Positions 6,402-13,267 of a stretch of DNA of 30,857 nucleotides are shown in pieces. The position numbers were made by a program, and so were the translations under genes. The notes beneath the pieces are model-generated. The model was not told where the DNA came from. It did no database searches and worked only from the letters and a program-made list of their open reading frames with translations. Where the stretch lies: NCBI GenBank assembly GCA_946482375.1, contig CAMLRH010000005.1, positions 1 to 30,857 of the forward strand, in the 5' to 3' direction. Each line of letters opens with the position of its first letter. The stretch's first letter is position 1. This DNA comes from an uncultured Caulobacteraceae bacterium. GTDB lineage: Bacteria > Pseudomonadota > Alphaproteobacteria > Caulobacterales > Caulobacteraceae.

Positions 6402-7001
6402 CTAGGCGCCGAGCGGGATACGCACGCCGACGGTGACGGCGTGGACGTCCGCTTCGGCTTCCAGGCTGGCGTCGCCTTCGGAGACTTCGAAGTCGGCCAG
6501 GTTCAGGTAGCGATAGCCTACGTCCCATTGGACGCCTTCTTCGGCGCCGAGGGTGGCGCCGACGCGGACCTGCCAGGCGAGGCCGGTGTCATCGGCGTCT
6601 TCGCCTTCCAGCTCGACCTGGGTGTTGCCGATGCCGACGCCGGCGCCGATGTAGGGGCGGAAATTGCCGTCCATCGGGATGTCGTAAATCACGTTGGCCA
6701 ACAGGCCGAGGTGCTCGACGGACGCGTCGAGACCTTCTTCGTCGACGTCGTTGCTGGAGTAGATCACCTCAGCCTCGACCCGAACGCCGCGGAAGCCCGA
6801 ACCCAGCGCGGCGCTGGCCAGCCAACCGTTCTCTAGATCGACTTCGCCCGAGCCCGAAAGGTCGCCGAAGCTTCCCTCGACGTCGGCCTGGCCCGCGGCG
6901 GAGAAGCCGAGGTTGCCCTGCGCATACAGTTCCTGAGCGGCGGCCGGAAGGGCGGCGAAAGTCATCATCGCGGCCGCGGCCGCGAAAAGAGCAGTCTTCA
7001 T
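6402..7001 (-). CDS. second acidic outer-membrane beta-barrel protein
   Basis: 199 residues with a signal peptide of about 22 residues (MKTALFAAAAAMMTFAALPA then AA, cleaved before QELYAQ). A compact beta-barrel follows, with the shared block NVIYDIPMDGNFRPYIGAGVG and the C-terminal strand HAVTVGVRIPLGA. Loops are acidic (EGEDADDTG, EVSEGDASLEAEADV). It is a paralog of the gene ending at 5545, probably from an old tandem duplication. The ATG at 7001 has no purine-rich ribosome-binding site: the leader reads ACTCCTCCA. Between 7002 and 7164 I see no gene; this region should hold its promoter. Confidence 0.83.
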   Translation of the reverse strand: MKTALFAAAAAMMTFAALPAAAQELYAQGNLGFSAAGQADVEGSFGDLSGSGEVDLENGWLASAALGSGFRGVRVEAEVIYSSNDVDEEGLDASVEHLGLLANVIYDIPMDGNFRPYIGAGVGIGNTQVELEGEDADDTGLAWQVRVGATLGAEEGVQWDVGYRYLNLADFEVSEGDASLEAEADVHAVTVGVRIPLGA

Positions 7002-7164
7002 TGGAGGAGTTTCCCAAGTGAGCCCGCGTCAGCTGTGCGGGACGGCGCGGAAACTGGGGGGCGTCGGACTCGCGCACAACGGCCTGAATATCAACCTTGG
7101 CCGTTTGGGGTTCGCGCGTGGCCGAAATGCCACGAATAGTTTACCCGAAATGGGCCGATGCGTC

Positions 7165-7728
7165 CTAGATCTTCTCGCTGATCTTGATGGCGGCGCGACA
7201 GCCGGCTCGGATCACGGCCGACAGCAGGGCGTAGCCGGGCGTCTCCCGCGCGCCTTCGGCGATAGCGATGTCGCGGTGGGCCAGCTCCTCGTCGCGGAAT
7301 TTCGACAGCTCGGCGGCGAGTCCGGGGTCGCGGGCCTCCAGTTCGGCGACCTGGCCGGCGTAGTGCTCCTCGATCACCGTCTCGACGGCTTCGGTGCACG
7401 CATGCGCGGCCTTTTCGCCGAGGAGTGCGGTCCCCGCTCCGACGGCGAATCCGGCCGCGCGCCATACAGGCGCGAGCAGGGTGGGGCGCACCTGGCGCTC
7501 GTTGAGCAGGGCGTCGAAGCGGGCGAGGTGTTCAGCCTCGTGGCCTTCCATTTCGGCCAATTGAGCGGCGGTGCGGTGCTTGCCCTTCGCCCCGTCGAGC
7601 ACTGCGCGCTGGCCACGGTAAATGTGCACCGCGCCGAGCTCACCGGCGTGGTCGACGCGCAGGATTTCGGCCATCCGCGCGCGACGGGCATGTGGTCCGG
7701 GACGGGGCGGGACGGGTTTTTCAGTCAT
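7165..7728 (-). CDS. coq7: demethoxyubiquinone hydroxylase (Coq7 family)
   Basis: 187 residues with the carboxylate-bridged di-iron pattern. Ligand motifs seen in order are HAGELGAVHIY, EGHEAEHLARF (ExxH), the ETVIEEHYAGQ helix and DEELAHRDIA (ExxH). Coq7 hydroxylates demethoxyubiquinone in ubiquinone synthesis at the inner membrane. The last helix (ALLSAVIRAGCRAAIKI) is hydrophobic, as in the family. The ATG at 7728 overlaps the dsbB-like stop in an ATGA arrangement, so translation is probably coupled. It is the last gene of the yqaA-dsbB-coq7 operon. Longer upstream reading frames are out-of-frame overlaps with dsbB. Confidence 0.92.
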   Translation of the reverse strand: MTEKPVPPRPGPHARRARMAEILRVDHAGELGAVHIYRGQRAVLDGAKGKHRTAAQLAEMEGHEAEHLARFDALLNERQVRPTLLAPVWRAAGFAVGAGTALLGEKAAHACTEAVETVIEEHYAGQVAELEARDPGLAAELSKFRDEELAHRDIAIAEGARETPGYALLSAVIRAGCRAAIKISEKI

Positions 7729-8231
7729 GCGCGCCGCCTGCGGACGGCCGCCGCGGCGCCAAGGCCAGCCAACCCAAGCGACATCAGCGAGTTCCAGTTG
7801 GCCATGGTCAAGCCCAGGAACCACCAGTTGGGCTCGTCGCAGGCTGGCGGCTTGAACTTGGCGCCGCCCAGCAGCGCGTCCAGCCCCTCGGCGGTCGCGC
7901 CGGCGCCGGTGGTCGCGCACTCGGCCGGTCCCGGCCACCATTTCCACTCGACGCCCGAGTGGTAGAAGGCGAGCCCCGCCCCATAGAGGAAGGCCGCCGC
8001 CAGCAGGGCGTCGAACGCCCAGGCGACCTTGGCGCCCTTGCCCCGCGCGAACGCGATGGTCAGCAAGGCGATGACGATGGCGACCCAGTAGACCTCCCGC
8101 TGACGCAGGCAGAGCGTGCAGGGCGCGTAGCCCAGGTTCTCGAAGATATGCGCCGTCGCCAGCATGGCCGCCGAAACGATCAGGGCGACGATGGGCCAGA
8201 AGCGTAAGGTCAGGTTGAAGGCGGCTTTCAT
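7725..8231 (-). CDS. dsbB: disulfide bond formation protein B family
   Basis: 168 residues, four membrane segments. The quinone-reactive cysteine pair is in APCTLCLRQREVYW near residues 37-42. A second periplasmic Cys pair is in PAECATTG and KPPACDEPNWW. DsbB re-oxidises the thiol oxidase DsbA and passes electrons to ubiquinone. That makes its position directly before a ubiquinone-synthesis gene sensible. The start is ATG at 8231 (MKAAFNLTLRF), 11 bases after the YqaA-like gene, and the stop overlaps the coq7 start by 4 bases. A basic RRRRA tail ends the protein. Confidence 0.88.
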   Translation of the reverse strand: MKAAFNLTLRFWPIVALIVSAAMLATAHIFENLGYAPCTLCLRQREVYWVAIVIALLTIAFARGKGAKVAWAFDALLAAAFLYGAGLAFYHSGVEWKWWPGPAECATTGAGATAEGLDALLGGAKFKPPACDEPNWWFLGLTMANWNSLMSLGLAGLGAAAAVRRRRA

Positions 8232-8242
8232 CGCCGCGGAGC

Positions 8243-8821
8243 CTACAGAACGACTTTCCAGATCACCACCAGGGCGATCAGGACGACGGCCACGACGGTG
8301 GTCACCAGCGTCAGCCGCTCCTCGACGAAGTCGCGGATGGGCGGCCCGTACTGCTTGAGCAGGAAGGCGACGAGGAAGAAGCGCGCGCCGCGCGTCACCA
8401 CCGAGGCGGCGATGAAGACCGGCAGGCTGAAGTGGGCCAGGCCCGAGGTGATGGTCACCAGCTTGTAGGGGATCGGGGTCAGGCCCTTGATCAGGATCAC
8501 CCACAGGCCCCATTCGGCGAACCAGGCCTCGAAGGCCTCCTGACCCTCGGCGTGGCCCATCAGGCTGAGCAGCCAGTGGCCGACAGGCTCGAGGAAGTAG
8601 CCGATGGCGTAGCCGAGCAGGCCGCCCAACACCGAAGCGACCATGCAGACGAAGGCATACCAGTACGCCTTGTCCGGACGCGCCAGGCACATCGGGGCCA
8701 GCATCACGTCCGGCGGGATCGGGAAGAAGGAACTCTCCGCAAAGGAGACGGCAAAGAGGCCCTTGGGCGCGTGGCGCGACCCGGCCAGGCCCATCATCCA
8801 ATCGTAGGTGCGGCGAAGCAT
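8243..8821 (-). CDS. YqaA/DedA-type VTT-domain membrane protein
   Basis: 192 residues with four to five membrane segments and the SNARE-associated/VTT pattern. ESSFFPIPPDVML lies near the N-terminus, an internal GLLGYAIGYFLEPVG follows, then the conserved KGLTPIPYKLVTITSG re-entrant region and SVVTRGARFFLVAFLL. DedA-family proteins are linked to lipid scrambling or flippase activity and proton-motive-force homeostasis; the exact role of YqaA is not settled. The start is ATG at 8821. It is the first gene of the operon with dsbB and coq7, and is divergent from hppD. Confidence 0.85.
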   Translation of the reverse strand: MLRRTYDWMMGLAGSRHAPKGLFAVSFAESSFFPIPPDVMLAPMCLARPDKAYWYAFVCMVASVLGGLLGYAIGYFLEPVGHWLLSLMGHAEGQEAFEAWFAEWGLWVILIKGLTPIPYKLVTITSGLAHFSLPVFIAASVVTRGARFFLVAFLLKQYGPPIRDFVEERLTLVTTVVAVVLIALVVIWKVVL

Positions 8822-8878
8822 GCAGGGGACCGACTAGCAGGCCGCCGCGTTATTGTCTCGCCCGCCCGCTTCCGATGA

Positions 8879-8898
8879 ATGGTTTCGTTTGATACCAT
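8879..8898. promoter_or_regulatory. candidate operator before hppD
   Basis: ATGGT (8879-8883) and ACCAT (8894-8898) are inverted arms ten bases apart. With one mismatch they extend to seven bases (ATGGTTT/ATACCAT). The site lies 28 bases before the hppD start in the divergent promoter region. The MarR-family protein at 13268 is the obvious candidate binder, but I found no second copy of the site in the locus. Confidence 0.4.
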
Positions 8899-8926
8899 CT
8901 GGGCCGCCCGCCGCAGGAGGACGTCC

Positions 8927-10042
8927 ATGACCGCCCATCCGCACTACGAGCCCCGCGACCTCGACGCCCCCAAGGACCTGTTCGAGAACCCGCTCGGCAC
9001 CGACGGCTTCGAGTTCGTCGAGTTCACCTCGCCCGAGCCCGAGCGGCTGAAGGGCCTGTTCGAGCTGATGGGTTTCACCGCCGTCTCGAAGCACCGTTCG
9101 AAAAACGTGCTCCGCTTCCGGCAGGGCGACGTGAACCTGATCCTCAACATGGACCCGGTCGGTCAGGCGGCCGACTTCCGCCAGGCCCACGGCCCCTCGG
9201 CCAACGCCATGGCCTTTCGGGTGCGCGACGCGGCCCACGCCTTCAACGAGGCGGTCAAGCGCGGCGCCAAGCCTGTCGAAGGCCGCGTCGGGCCGATGGA
9301 GCTGAACATCCCGGCCATCGAGGGCATCGGCGGCTCGCACCTCTACCTCGTCGACCGCTACGGCGCGCACGACATCTACGAGGTCGACTTCGTGTCCATC
9401 GAGGGCGCGCTAGAGGCGGAAACGAAGAACGGGGTCGGCCTGACCTACCTCGACCACCTCACCCACAACGTCCAGCGCGGCAACATGGCCCAGTGGGCGG
9501 AGTTCTACGAGCGCGTCTTCAACTTCCGCGAAATCCGCTATTTCGACATCGAGGGGAAGGTGACGGGCCTGTTCTCCAAGGCCATGACCAGCCCGGACGG
9601 CAAGATCCGCATCCCGCTCAACGAGAGCCAGGACGAGCAGAGCCAGATCGAGGAGTTCCTGCGCGACTACAAGGGCGAGGGCATCCAGCACCTGGCCTTC
9701 GGGACCGACGACATCTTCCACGCCGTCGAGACGATGCGCGAGCGAGGCGTGAAGTTCCAGGAGACGCCCGATACCTACTACGAGCAGCTGAACGACCGCG
9801 TGAAGGAGCACGGCGAGAACCTGCAGCGCCTGCAGGCCGACAAGATCCTGCTCGACGGCGCGCCCACCGAGGGGCAGGGTTTGTTGCTGCAGATATTCAC
9901 CGAGAACATGATCGGGCCGATCTTCTTCGAGATCATCCAGCGCAAGGGCAACGAGGGCTTTGGAGAGGGCAACTTCAAGGCCCTGTTCGAGTCCATCGAA
10001 CTCGACCAGATCCGCCGCGGCGTCGTGAAGGCGGACGCGTGA
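8927..10042 (+). CDS. hppD: 4-hydroxyphenylpyruvate dioxygenase
   Basis: 371 residues, two vicinal-oxygen-chelate domains. The enzyme turns 4-hydroxyphenylpyruvate into homogentisate, the second step of tyrosine breakdown, using Fe(II). The iron ligands by family position are H177 (LDHLTHNV), H255 (GIQHLAFGTDD) and E335 (FFEIIQRKG). The C-terminal gating helix FKALFESIELDQIRRG is intact. The start is ATG at 8927, six bases after GCAGGAGG; an upstream GTG in the same frame lacks such a site. It is the first gene of the homogentisate locus. A repeat-rich gap separates it from hmgA. Confidence 0.95.
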   Translation: MTAHPHYEPRDLDAPKDLFENPLGTDGFEFVEFTSPEPERLKGLFELMGFTAVSKHRSKNVLRFRQGDVNLILNMDPVGQAADFRQAHGPSANAMAFRVRDAAHAFNEAVKRGAKPVEGRVGPMELNIPAIEGIGGSHLYLVDRYGAHDIYEVDFVSIEGALEAETKNGVGLTYLDHLTHNVQRGNMAQWAEFYERVFNFREIRYFDIEGKVTGLFSKAMTSPDGKIRIPLNESQDEQSQIEEFLRDYKGEGIQHLAFGTDDIFHAVETMRERGVKFQETPDTYYEQLNDRVKEHGENLQRLQADKILLDGAPTEGQGLLLQIFTENMIGPIFFEIIQRKGNEGFGEGNFKALFESIELDQIRRGVVKADA

Positions 10043-10056
10043 TGAGCAGTCTCAAC

Positions 10057-10212
10057 CCCTCCTCCCTCGAGGGGAGGAGGGCAGGGTGGAGGGTGTGGCC
10101 GCTGAGTTGGGGTGGCGGCCGCTGTAGGGCTCAGAGCCGACCGGCGCCTGCCTTTCAACTCACTGCACTCACCCCCATCCCCGGCCCTTCCCCCCTCGAG
10201 GGGGAAGGGAGA
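10057..10212. repeat. two GC-rich palindromic repeats in inverted orientation
   Basis: The first, about 10057-10098, holds CCTCC-TCCCTCGAGGGG-AGGAGG followed by a GGGCAGGGTGGAGGGTG tail. The second, about 10168-10212, holds CCCTTCCCCC/GGGGGAAGGG around TCGA and, read on the minus strand, a similar GGGCCGGGGATGGGGGTG tail. Both resemble the CTCGAG-centred intergenic repeats common in alphaproteobacteria. The second runs right up to the hmgA start and supplies its ribosome-binding site. No gene is seen in this gap. Confidence 0.6.
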
Positions 10213-10214
10213 GA

Positions 10215-11357
10215 GTGGCTGTGATGGCGAAGAAGAATTGGATCCCCGTCCGAGGCGCGCAGGGCGAACACAGCCGACAGGCCCACGCCGACCTGCCGGA
10301 GGGGACCTACGAACGCGAGGTCTCCAAAGAAGGCTTCTTCGGCCCCGCCGCCTTCCTCTACCACCGCCGCCCGCCGACGGGCTGGAGCGACTTCGAAGGG
10401 CCGCTGCGCCCGCGCGCCTTCGACCTGAACCGCCTGAACGAGGCCGCGCCGTCGCCGTGGAACGCGCCGGTCGTGCTGCACAACGCCGCCTGCGAGATGC
10501 GCTTCTGGAAGCTGGCCGAACCGATGCCGGCGCTGGCCCGCAACGCCGACGGCGACCAGCTGCTGTTCGTCCACGCGGGCGCTGGCGACCTCTTCTGCGA
10601 CTACGGCCGCATCGCCTACGAGCCCGGCGACTACATCTACCTGCCGCGCGGGACGATGTGGCGGCTGTCACCGGCCGAGCCCACCGCCATCCTGACCATC
10701 CAGGCGACCAACGGCCACTTCACCCTGCCGGACAAGGGCATGCTGGGTGGCCACGCCATCTTCGACCCGGCGATGCTGGACACGCCGGTCATGGACGACG
10801 CTTTCCGAACGCATCAGGCGCAGGACGGCGAGACCCGCGTCGAGATCAAGAAGCGCGGCCAGGTCTCAACGGTGACCTATCCGTACAATCCGCTCGACGC
10901 CGTCGGCTGGCATGGAGAACTGGCGCCGGTGCGGCTGAACGTGCGCCACATCCGCCCGGTGGTCAGCCACCGCTATCACCTGCCGCCCAGCGTCCACACC
11001 ACCTTCCTCGCCGACCGCTTCGTCGTGTGCACCTTCACGCCGCGTCCGTTCGAGACCGACCCCGGCGCGATCAAGGTGCCGTTCTTCCACAACAATGACG
11101 ACTACGACGAGGTTCTGTTCTACCACGCCGGCGACTTCTTCAGCCGCGACCACATCGAGGCCGGGATGCTTACGTTTCATCCGAGCGGCTTCACCCACGG
11201 CCCTCACCCGAAAGCGCTGAAGAACATGTTCTCCCAGCCCAAGGCGGCGACCGACGAATACGCTGTCATGATCGACGCCCGCGATCCGCTGGACGTTGGC
11301 GAAGGCGCAGCCGCAGTAGAGAATGGCGCCTACGTCGACAGCTGGAAGGCCAAGTGA
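10215..11357 (+). CDS. hmgA: homogentisate 1,2-dioxygenase
   Basis: 380 residues, cupin-type Fe(II) dioxygenase that opens the ring of homogentisate to maleylacetoacetate. By comparison with the human enzyme the iron ligands are H292 (PFFHNN), E299 (DYDEVLFY) and H328 (GFTHGPHP). It is about 60 residues shorter than the human/Pseudomonas form, matching the shorter bacterial subgroup. The start is uncertain: GTG at 10215 follows GGGAGAGA closely, while ATG at 10224 (MAKKNWIP) is three codons inside. Its TGA overlaps the GTG of the next small gene. Confidence 0.93.
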   Translation: MAVMAKKNWIPVRGAQGEHSRQAHADLPEGTYEREVSKEGFFGPAAFLYHRRPPTGWSDFEGPLRPRAFDLNRLNEAAPSPWNAPVVLHNAACEMRFWKLAEPMPALARNADGDQLLFVHAGAGDLFCDYGRIAYEPGDYIYLPRGTMWRLSPAEPTAILTIQATNGHFTLPDKGMLGGHAIFDPAMLDTPVMDDAFRTHQAQDGETRVEIKKRGQVSTVTYPYNPLDAVGWHGELAPVRLNVRHIRPVVSHRYHLPPSVHTTFLADRFVVCTFTPRPFETDPGAIKVPFFHNNDDYDEVLFYHAGDFFSRDHIEAGMLTFHPSGFTHGPHPKALKNMFSQPKAATDEYAVMIDARDPLDVGEGAAAVENGAYVDSWKAK

Positions 11358-11626
11358 ACGCAGACCCCGACCTCGCCGAAATGGCCCAGGACGAACTCTC
11401 CCGCGCGACGACGCTGTCCTGGCGCGACCTGGAGAAGATCGTCCCCTGGGGCGATGTCTACGACGGCGTTTCGCCCTCGGGCCGCTTCGTGAAGGTCGAG
11501 CGCAGCTACATCTGGGCCGACGGCGAGGGCGGCGACATCCTCTGCGAGGTCGCGGTGTTCCCCAACGAGGTGCTCTACGACCAGGGCGCCCGCCGCAGCG
11601 TGGTCATTCCGAGGGATCAGGCTTGA
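11354..11626 (+). CDS. 90-residue protein of unknown function coupled to hmgA
   Basis: A small acidic soluble protein (MNADPDLAEMAQDELSRATT...). The central part, WGDVYDGVSPSGRFVKVERS then YIWADGEGGDILCEVAVFP, looks like a short beta-rich fold. No signal peptide or membrane segment is present. The GTG start overlaps the hmgA stop (GTGA), implying coupled translation and a role tied to homogentisate catabolism, though I recognise no family. Its 3' end is 2 bases from the convergent toxin gene. Confidence 0.7.
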   Translation: MNADPDLAEMAQDELSRATTLSWRDLEKIVPWGDVYDGVSPSGRFVKVERSYIWADGEGGDILCEVAVFPNEVLYDQGARRSVVIPRDQA

Positions 11627-11628
11627 GG

Positions 11629-11955
11629 CTAACCGCGCAGGCCGAGCACGAACGCGAGCCGCGCTTCGATCTCACGGAGCTGTTCGGCGCTAACGGCGCC
11701 GACGACGCGGCTAACCCGATCACGCCGAATAGCCTGCAATTTGTCCGTCATCACCTCGGAGTCGCGATCGAGACCATCCGTCCGCGCCGACGGCAGGGCG
11801 ACGCGATAGGGATAGCCGCGCAATTCGGTGGTCAGGGGGCAGGCGAGAACGCTCGCATGCGTTGGATTCAGCGCGTCCGTCTGCACGACCACGTGTGGCC
11901 GCGGCTTGCCGTAGTCGCCGGGAAGAGCGGCGATGACGAGGTCGCCGCGTCTCAA
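11629..11955 (-). CDS. PemK/MazF-type toxin
   Basis: 108 residues of the MazF/PemK/CcdB-like barrel. The N-terminus MRRGDLVIAALPGDYGKPRP and the strand PHVVVQTDAL followed by SVLACPLTTEL are typical, as is the late DKLQAIRRDRVSRVVG strand. MazF toxins are endoribonucleases that cleave mRNA when not bound by antitoxin. The start is TTG at 11955, overlapping the antitoxin stop (TTGA), a classic coupled TA arrangement. It faces against the surrounding catabolic genes. Confidence 0.88.
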   Translation of the reverse strand: MRRGDLVIAALPGDYGKPRPHVVVQTDALNPTHASVLACPLTTELRGYPYRVALPSARTDGLDRDSEVMTDKLQAIRRDRVSRVVGAVSAEQLREIEARLAFVLGLRG

Positions 11956-12191
11956 TCCAGCGATCCGAAATCCGCCTGGAATGCTTCGATTTCTTCCAAT
12001 ACCGCTATTTCGTCCGGGTCCTGACTTGCGGCGATGGAAGCCTCACGAACTCGGCGCAGGAAATCGGCATCGCTCGTGTCGAAGGTCCAGATGGTCACCG
12101 GCTTTAGTCCCTTGGCGCGCATGCGCTGTCGATACGCCCGCGTGCGGGCGGCGCTTGTGGACTTCGGTGCTGGCTTCCGCTGGGCTGACAT
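11952..12191 (-). CDS. MazE-family antitoxin (DUF3018-like)
   Basis: 79 residues. A basic N-terminal region (RTRAYRQRMRAKGLKPVTIW) fits DNA contact. The acidic C-terminal helix (SQDPDEIAVLEEIEAFQADF) fits wrapping and neutralising the toxin. The start is ATG at 12191 with AGAGGA upstream; longer frames in this direction are overlaps with the fumarylacetoacetate hydrolase gene. The stop overlaps the toxin start by 4 bases. A 12-bp palindrome 15 bases upstream is a likely autoregulatory operator. Confidence 0.87.
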   Translation of the reverse strand: MSAQRKPAPKSTSAARTRAYRQRMRAKGLKPVTIWTFDTSDADFLRRVREASIAASQDPDEIAVLEEIEAFQADFGSLD

Positions 12192-12206
12192 GATTTCCTC
12201 TAGTGC

Positions 12207-12218
12207 GTCACATGTGAC
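12207..12218. promoter_or_regulatory. perfect 12-bp palindrome between mazE and the hydrolase gene
   Basis: GTCACATGTGAC is fully symmetric. It lies in the 57-base divergent gap between the antitoxin gene and the fumarylacetoacetate hydrolase gene. The closeness to the antitoxin start suggests autoregulation by the MazE/MazF complex. It could equally affect the catabolic gene on the other side. Confidence 0.5.
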
Positions 12219-12248
12219 ACATTTCCATACCTGTTTCAAGGAACGCGC

Positions 12249-13256
12249 ATGAAGCTCGCCTCGCTGAAGGCCGGCCGCGACGGGCGGCTGGTGGTTGTGT
12301 CCAACGACCTCGCCTGGTTCACCGACGCGGGGCAGGTCGCGCCGACGCTGCAGGCGGCGCTGGACGACTGGGACCGCTGCGAGCCGCGGCTGCGCGGGCT
12401 GGCCGAGAGCCTCGAGCACGGCTCGATACCCCGCGAACGCTTCCACGAGCACGATGCCGCCTCGCCCCTGCCGCGCGCCTACCAGTGGGCCGACGGCTCG
12501 GCCTACGTGAACCACGTGGCGCTGGTCAGGAAGGCCCGCGCCGCCGACATGCCCGACAGCTTCTGGACCGATCCCCTGATGTACCAGGGCGGCTCCGACG
12601 GCTTCCTGGGTCCCCGTGACCCGATCCCCCTCGCCGACGAAAGCTGGGGCTGCGACCTGGAGGCCGAAGTCGCCGTGGTCACCGGCGACGTGCCGATGGG
12701 CGTCACCCGCGACGAGGCGCTGAAGCACGTCCGGCTCGTCATGCTGGTCAACGACGTCTCCCTGAGGAACCTGATCCCGGCCGAACTCGCCAAGAACTTC
12801 GGCTTCTTCCAGTCGAAGCCGGCGTCGGCCTTCTCGCCCGTCGCGGTCACCCCCGATATGCTCGGCGACCACTGGAAGGACGGCAAGCTGCACGGCGCCA
12901 TGGACGTCGAATTGAATGGCAGACCCTTCGGCCAGGCCGACGCCGGCGTCGATATGACCTTCGACTTCGGGACCCTGATCGCTCACGCGGCGAAGACCCG
13001 GACTCTCGTCGCCGGCACGATCATCGGCTCGGGTACGGTGTCGAACCGCGATTCTGACGGCGGGCCGGGCAAGCCGATCGAACAGGGCGGGCTCGGCTAT
13101 TCCTGCATCGCCGAGGTGCGCACCGTCGAGACGCTGCTCGGTGGCGAGGCAAAAACGCCATTCCTTCGCCATGGTGACGTTGTTCGTATAGAGATGCGCG
13201 ATCAACGTCGCCATTCCATCTTCGGCGCCATCGAACAGGTGGTCGCCGCGCCCTAG
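12249..13256 (+). CDS. fumarylacetoacetate hydrolase family protein
   Basis: 335 residues, likely the last enzyme of tyrosine breakdown, splitting fumarylacetoacetate to fumarate and acetoacetate. The N-terminal approximately 75 residues match the FAA_hydro_N_2-type cap. The catalytic domain has the metal-binding ESWGCDLEAEVAVVTGDVP stretch and GTIIGSGTVSNRDSDGGPG. It is shorter than the eukaryotic enzyme (about 420). The start is ATG at 12249 with AAGGA just before. The MarR-family gene follows after 11 bases, so the two are probably one operon. A 2-keto-hydratase activity cannot be excluded, but the hppD/hmgA context favours fumarylacetoacetate. Confidence 0.88.
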   Translation: MKLASLKAGRDGRLVVVSNDLAWFTDAGQVAPTLQAALDDWDRCEPRLRGLAESLEHGSIPRERFHEHDAASPLPRAYQWADGSAYVNHVALVRKARAADMPDSFWTDPLMYQGGSDGFLGPRDPIPLADESWGCDLEAEVAVVTGDVPMGVTRDEALKHVRLVMLVNDVSLRNLIPAELAKNFGFFQSKPASAFSPVAVTPDMLGDHWKDGKLHGAMDVELNGRPFGQADAGVDMTFDFGTLIAHAAKTRTLVAGTIIGSGTVSNRDSDGGPGKPIEQGGLGYSCIAEVRTVETLLGGEAKTPFLRHGDVVRIEMRDQRRHSIFGAIEQVVAAP

Positions 13257-13267
13257 GGGGGGCAAGG

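Noticed and set aside
7018..7965. 315-codon plus-strand frame with GGAGGAG nine bases before a GTG
   Set aside because: Despite the attractive ribosome-binding site, it runs antisense through coq7 and dsbB, and its protein shows no recognisable domain.
10112..11098. 328-codon plus-strand frame overlapping hmgA in another frame
   Set aside because: Arg/Pro-rich shadow of hmgA with no conserved features.
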